Shown here: positions 62,781-64,000 of the stretch, in pieces
Layout: every line of letters starts with the position of its first letter
Numbering within the stretch: position 1 is the stretch's first letter
Assembly (NCBI GenBank): GCA_011033025.1
Contig: WFMF01000183.1
Coordinates: forward strand, 248,001-312,000
DNA: 64,000 nt
Reading direction: 5' to 3'
Source of the DNA: Beroe forskalii
Lineage: Eukaryota > Ctenophora > Nuda > Beroida > Beroidae
Position numbers and translations under genes: made by a program
Notes under the pieces: model-generated
Databases searched by the model: none
What the model was told of the DNA's origin: nothing
Seen by the model: the letters and a program-made list of their open reading frames with translations, nothing else

Positions 62781-63479
62781 CTTTTCGAACTCTACCGCAC
62801 GAGTGCTTAGAAACATTCTCTTTCATGTGCCTTTCGAACTCTACTAGGACACTCGAGTGTTAAAAACACTTACCTCTGGCGAAAGGTAACAGGCATTGCC
62901 AGTTGGCTGCTCTTCCAGTGTGCCCAAATACATGTTCTGCTTTTGTCCCAAAATCTGGACAAGACTGCCCTTTTATTGTGACACATAGAGCTAGAGTAAA
63001 TTTCATTTGTGGACTTTAGGAACTCAAAACACCACAAGTGAGTGAAATTTAGTATCCGGGATTTTTTTTAAAAAAATATGTCCAATTTTGTCTAATTTTG
63101 TCCAATTTTGTCCAATGATTTTTTGTCCAATTCCTAAAAATCAGGTTAACCTTGGACATAATTGGACAAAATTGGACTTGGCCCCGCCCCTGATGTATCA
63201 CTTTAGTACCTTTCTTGTATCCTTTCATCTGCTACGTCGAATCATTTCATTGATCAATGAGCATGCATCAAACCACTTCATCATCTTCGTTAACATAATG
63301 CTGTGCTGAGCTTGTATGTGATTTGCATGGCATTGCTTTTGTCACAAATTATATTTTGAATTCTTGTAAAAATTCTGACACATGTTGAATGGATGATTGA
63401 CACCTTTCTGACACAACTCTGGCGACAGTGTGACACTAATACAGCGTATCACATGCACTAGTCAAATATTTCATCAATG

Positions 63480-64000
63480 AAACTGGCCAGACGTATTAAT
63501 CCGCTGGTTGACTGACATCAGTCTGACATATCACTGACACCAGTCACCACTAGTCTGACGTATCACTGACACCAGTATGGCGTATCACTGACACCAGTCT
63601 GACGTATCACTGACATCAGTCTAACGTATCACTGACTCCAGTCTGACGTATCACTGACACCAGTCTGACGCATCACTGACACCAGTCTGACATATCACTG
63701 ACACCAGTCTGGCGTATCACTGACACCAGTTTGACACATCACTGACACCAGTCTGACGTATCACTGACACCAGTCTGACGTATCAATGACACCAGTCTGG
63801 CGTATCACTGACACCATTCTGACGTATAACTGACACCAGTCTGCCAGATCACTGACACCAGTCTGACATATCACTCACACCAGTCTGACGTATAACTGAC
63901 ACCATTGTGACGTGTCACTGACACCAGTCTGATATATCACTGACATCAGTCTGACGTATCACTGACTCCAGTCTGACGTATCACTGACACCAGTCTGACG
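63480..64000. repeat. Same 22-23 bp minisatellite in opposite orientation
   Basis: About 22 copies of GACGTATCACTGACACCAGTCT, more uniform than the array at 60660-62010 and its reverse complement. It continues past the right edge of the window. Confidence 0.95.

Larger units (their letters stand above)
59403..63192. mobile_element. 3.8-kb non-autonomous DNA transposon with terminal inverted repeats
   Basis: The left end AGGGGCGGGGCCAAGTCCAA and its reverse complement at the right end (TTGGACTTGGCCCCGCCCCT) face each other. TGATGTA flanks both ends (59397-59403 and 63192-63198), which fits a 7-8 bp target duplication. The subterminal regions carry repeated TTTTGTCCAAT words on both strands (59420-59510 and 63079-63170). 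The end sequence and duplication size suggest the hAT group. No transposase ORF is seen. The interior is filled by a long hairpin and a minisatellite. Confidence 0.8.

Overview
The window is animal nuclear DNA. The genes have many exons with GT-AG introns, and most introns are short. They encode a receptor-regulated Smad, the exocyst subunit EXOC5/Sec10, the sperm calcium channel CATSPER3, the TFIIIC subunit GTF3C6, the adaptor subunit AP5Z1, the gamma-tubulin complex protein GCP6 and a two-LEM nuclear-envelope-type protein. Spacers hold a CR1/L2-like LINE, short inverted-repeat elements and many minisatellites. A TTAGGG-related array and the mixed character of the Smad suggest an invertebrate, perhaps an early-branching lineage. 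I cannot name the species. Several one-base C-run shifts and one poor-looking stretch (about 11.23-11.74 kb) suggest a draft assembly.

Layout. 1-3009: last two exons of an R-Smad, preceded by a remarkable array. 3.0-11.7 kb: gene-poor, repeat-rich spacer. 11.7-28.1 kb: an EXOC5 (minus) / CATSPER3 (plus) head-to-head pair that has been tandemly duplicated. The left unit keeps the better EXOC5 and a truncated CATSPER3. The right unit keeps the full CATSPER3 and a truncated, frameshifted EXOC5. A LINE sits only in the left unit. 28.7-29.0 kb: GTF3C6. 29.4-37.0 kb: AP5Z1, whose middle intron carries a minisatellite between about 0.5-kb direct repeats. 37.2-47.2 kb: TUBGCP6. 47.8-56.1 kb: LEM protein and a following exon series, with a small membrane-protein gene nested on the minus strand. 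56.8-64.0 kb: a zinc-knuckle ORF, a telomere-like array, and a 3.8-kb inverted-repeat element lying among 22-23-bp minisatellites.

Most striking pattern. At four introns in two gene regions, the 3' splice site and the first bases of the following exon have been tandemly amplified upstream of the real exon. The Smad intron has about 15 copies and the next Smad intron has degenerate copies. The exon at 50834 has about 30 copies, and the exon at 55888 has three in-frame copies. In the Smad array each unit is a pyrimidine tract followed by CAG|GTAAAG, so every copy looks like a joined acceptor and donor (a zero-length exon). I know of no named class for such acceptor-nucleated minisatellites. They are the best candidate here for something undescribed.

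The genes belong to unrelated housekeeping or ciliary/sperm functions and do not form a pathway.
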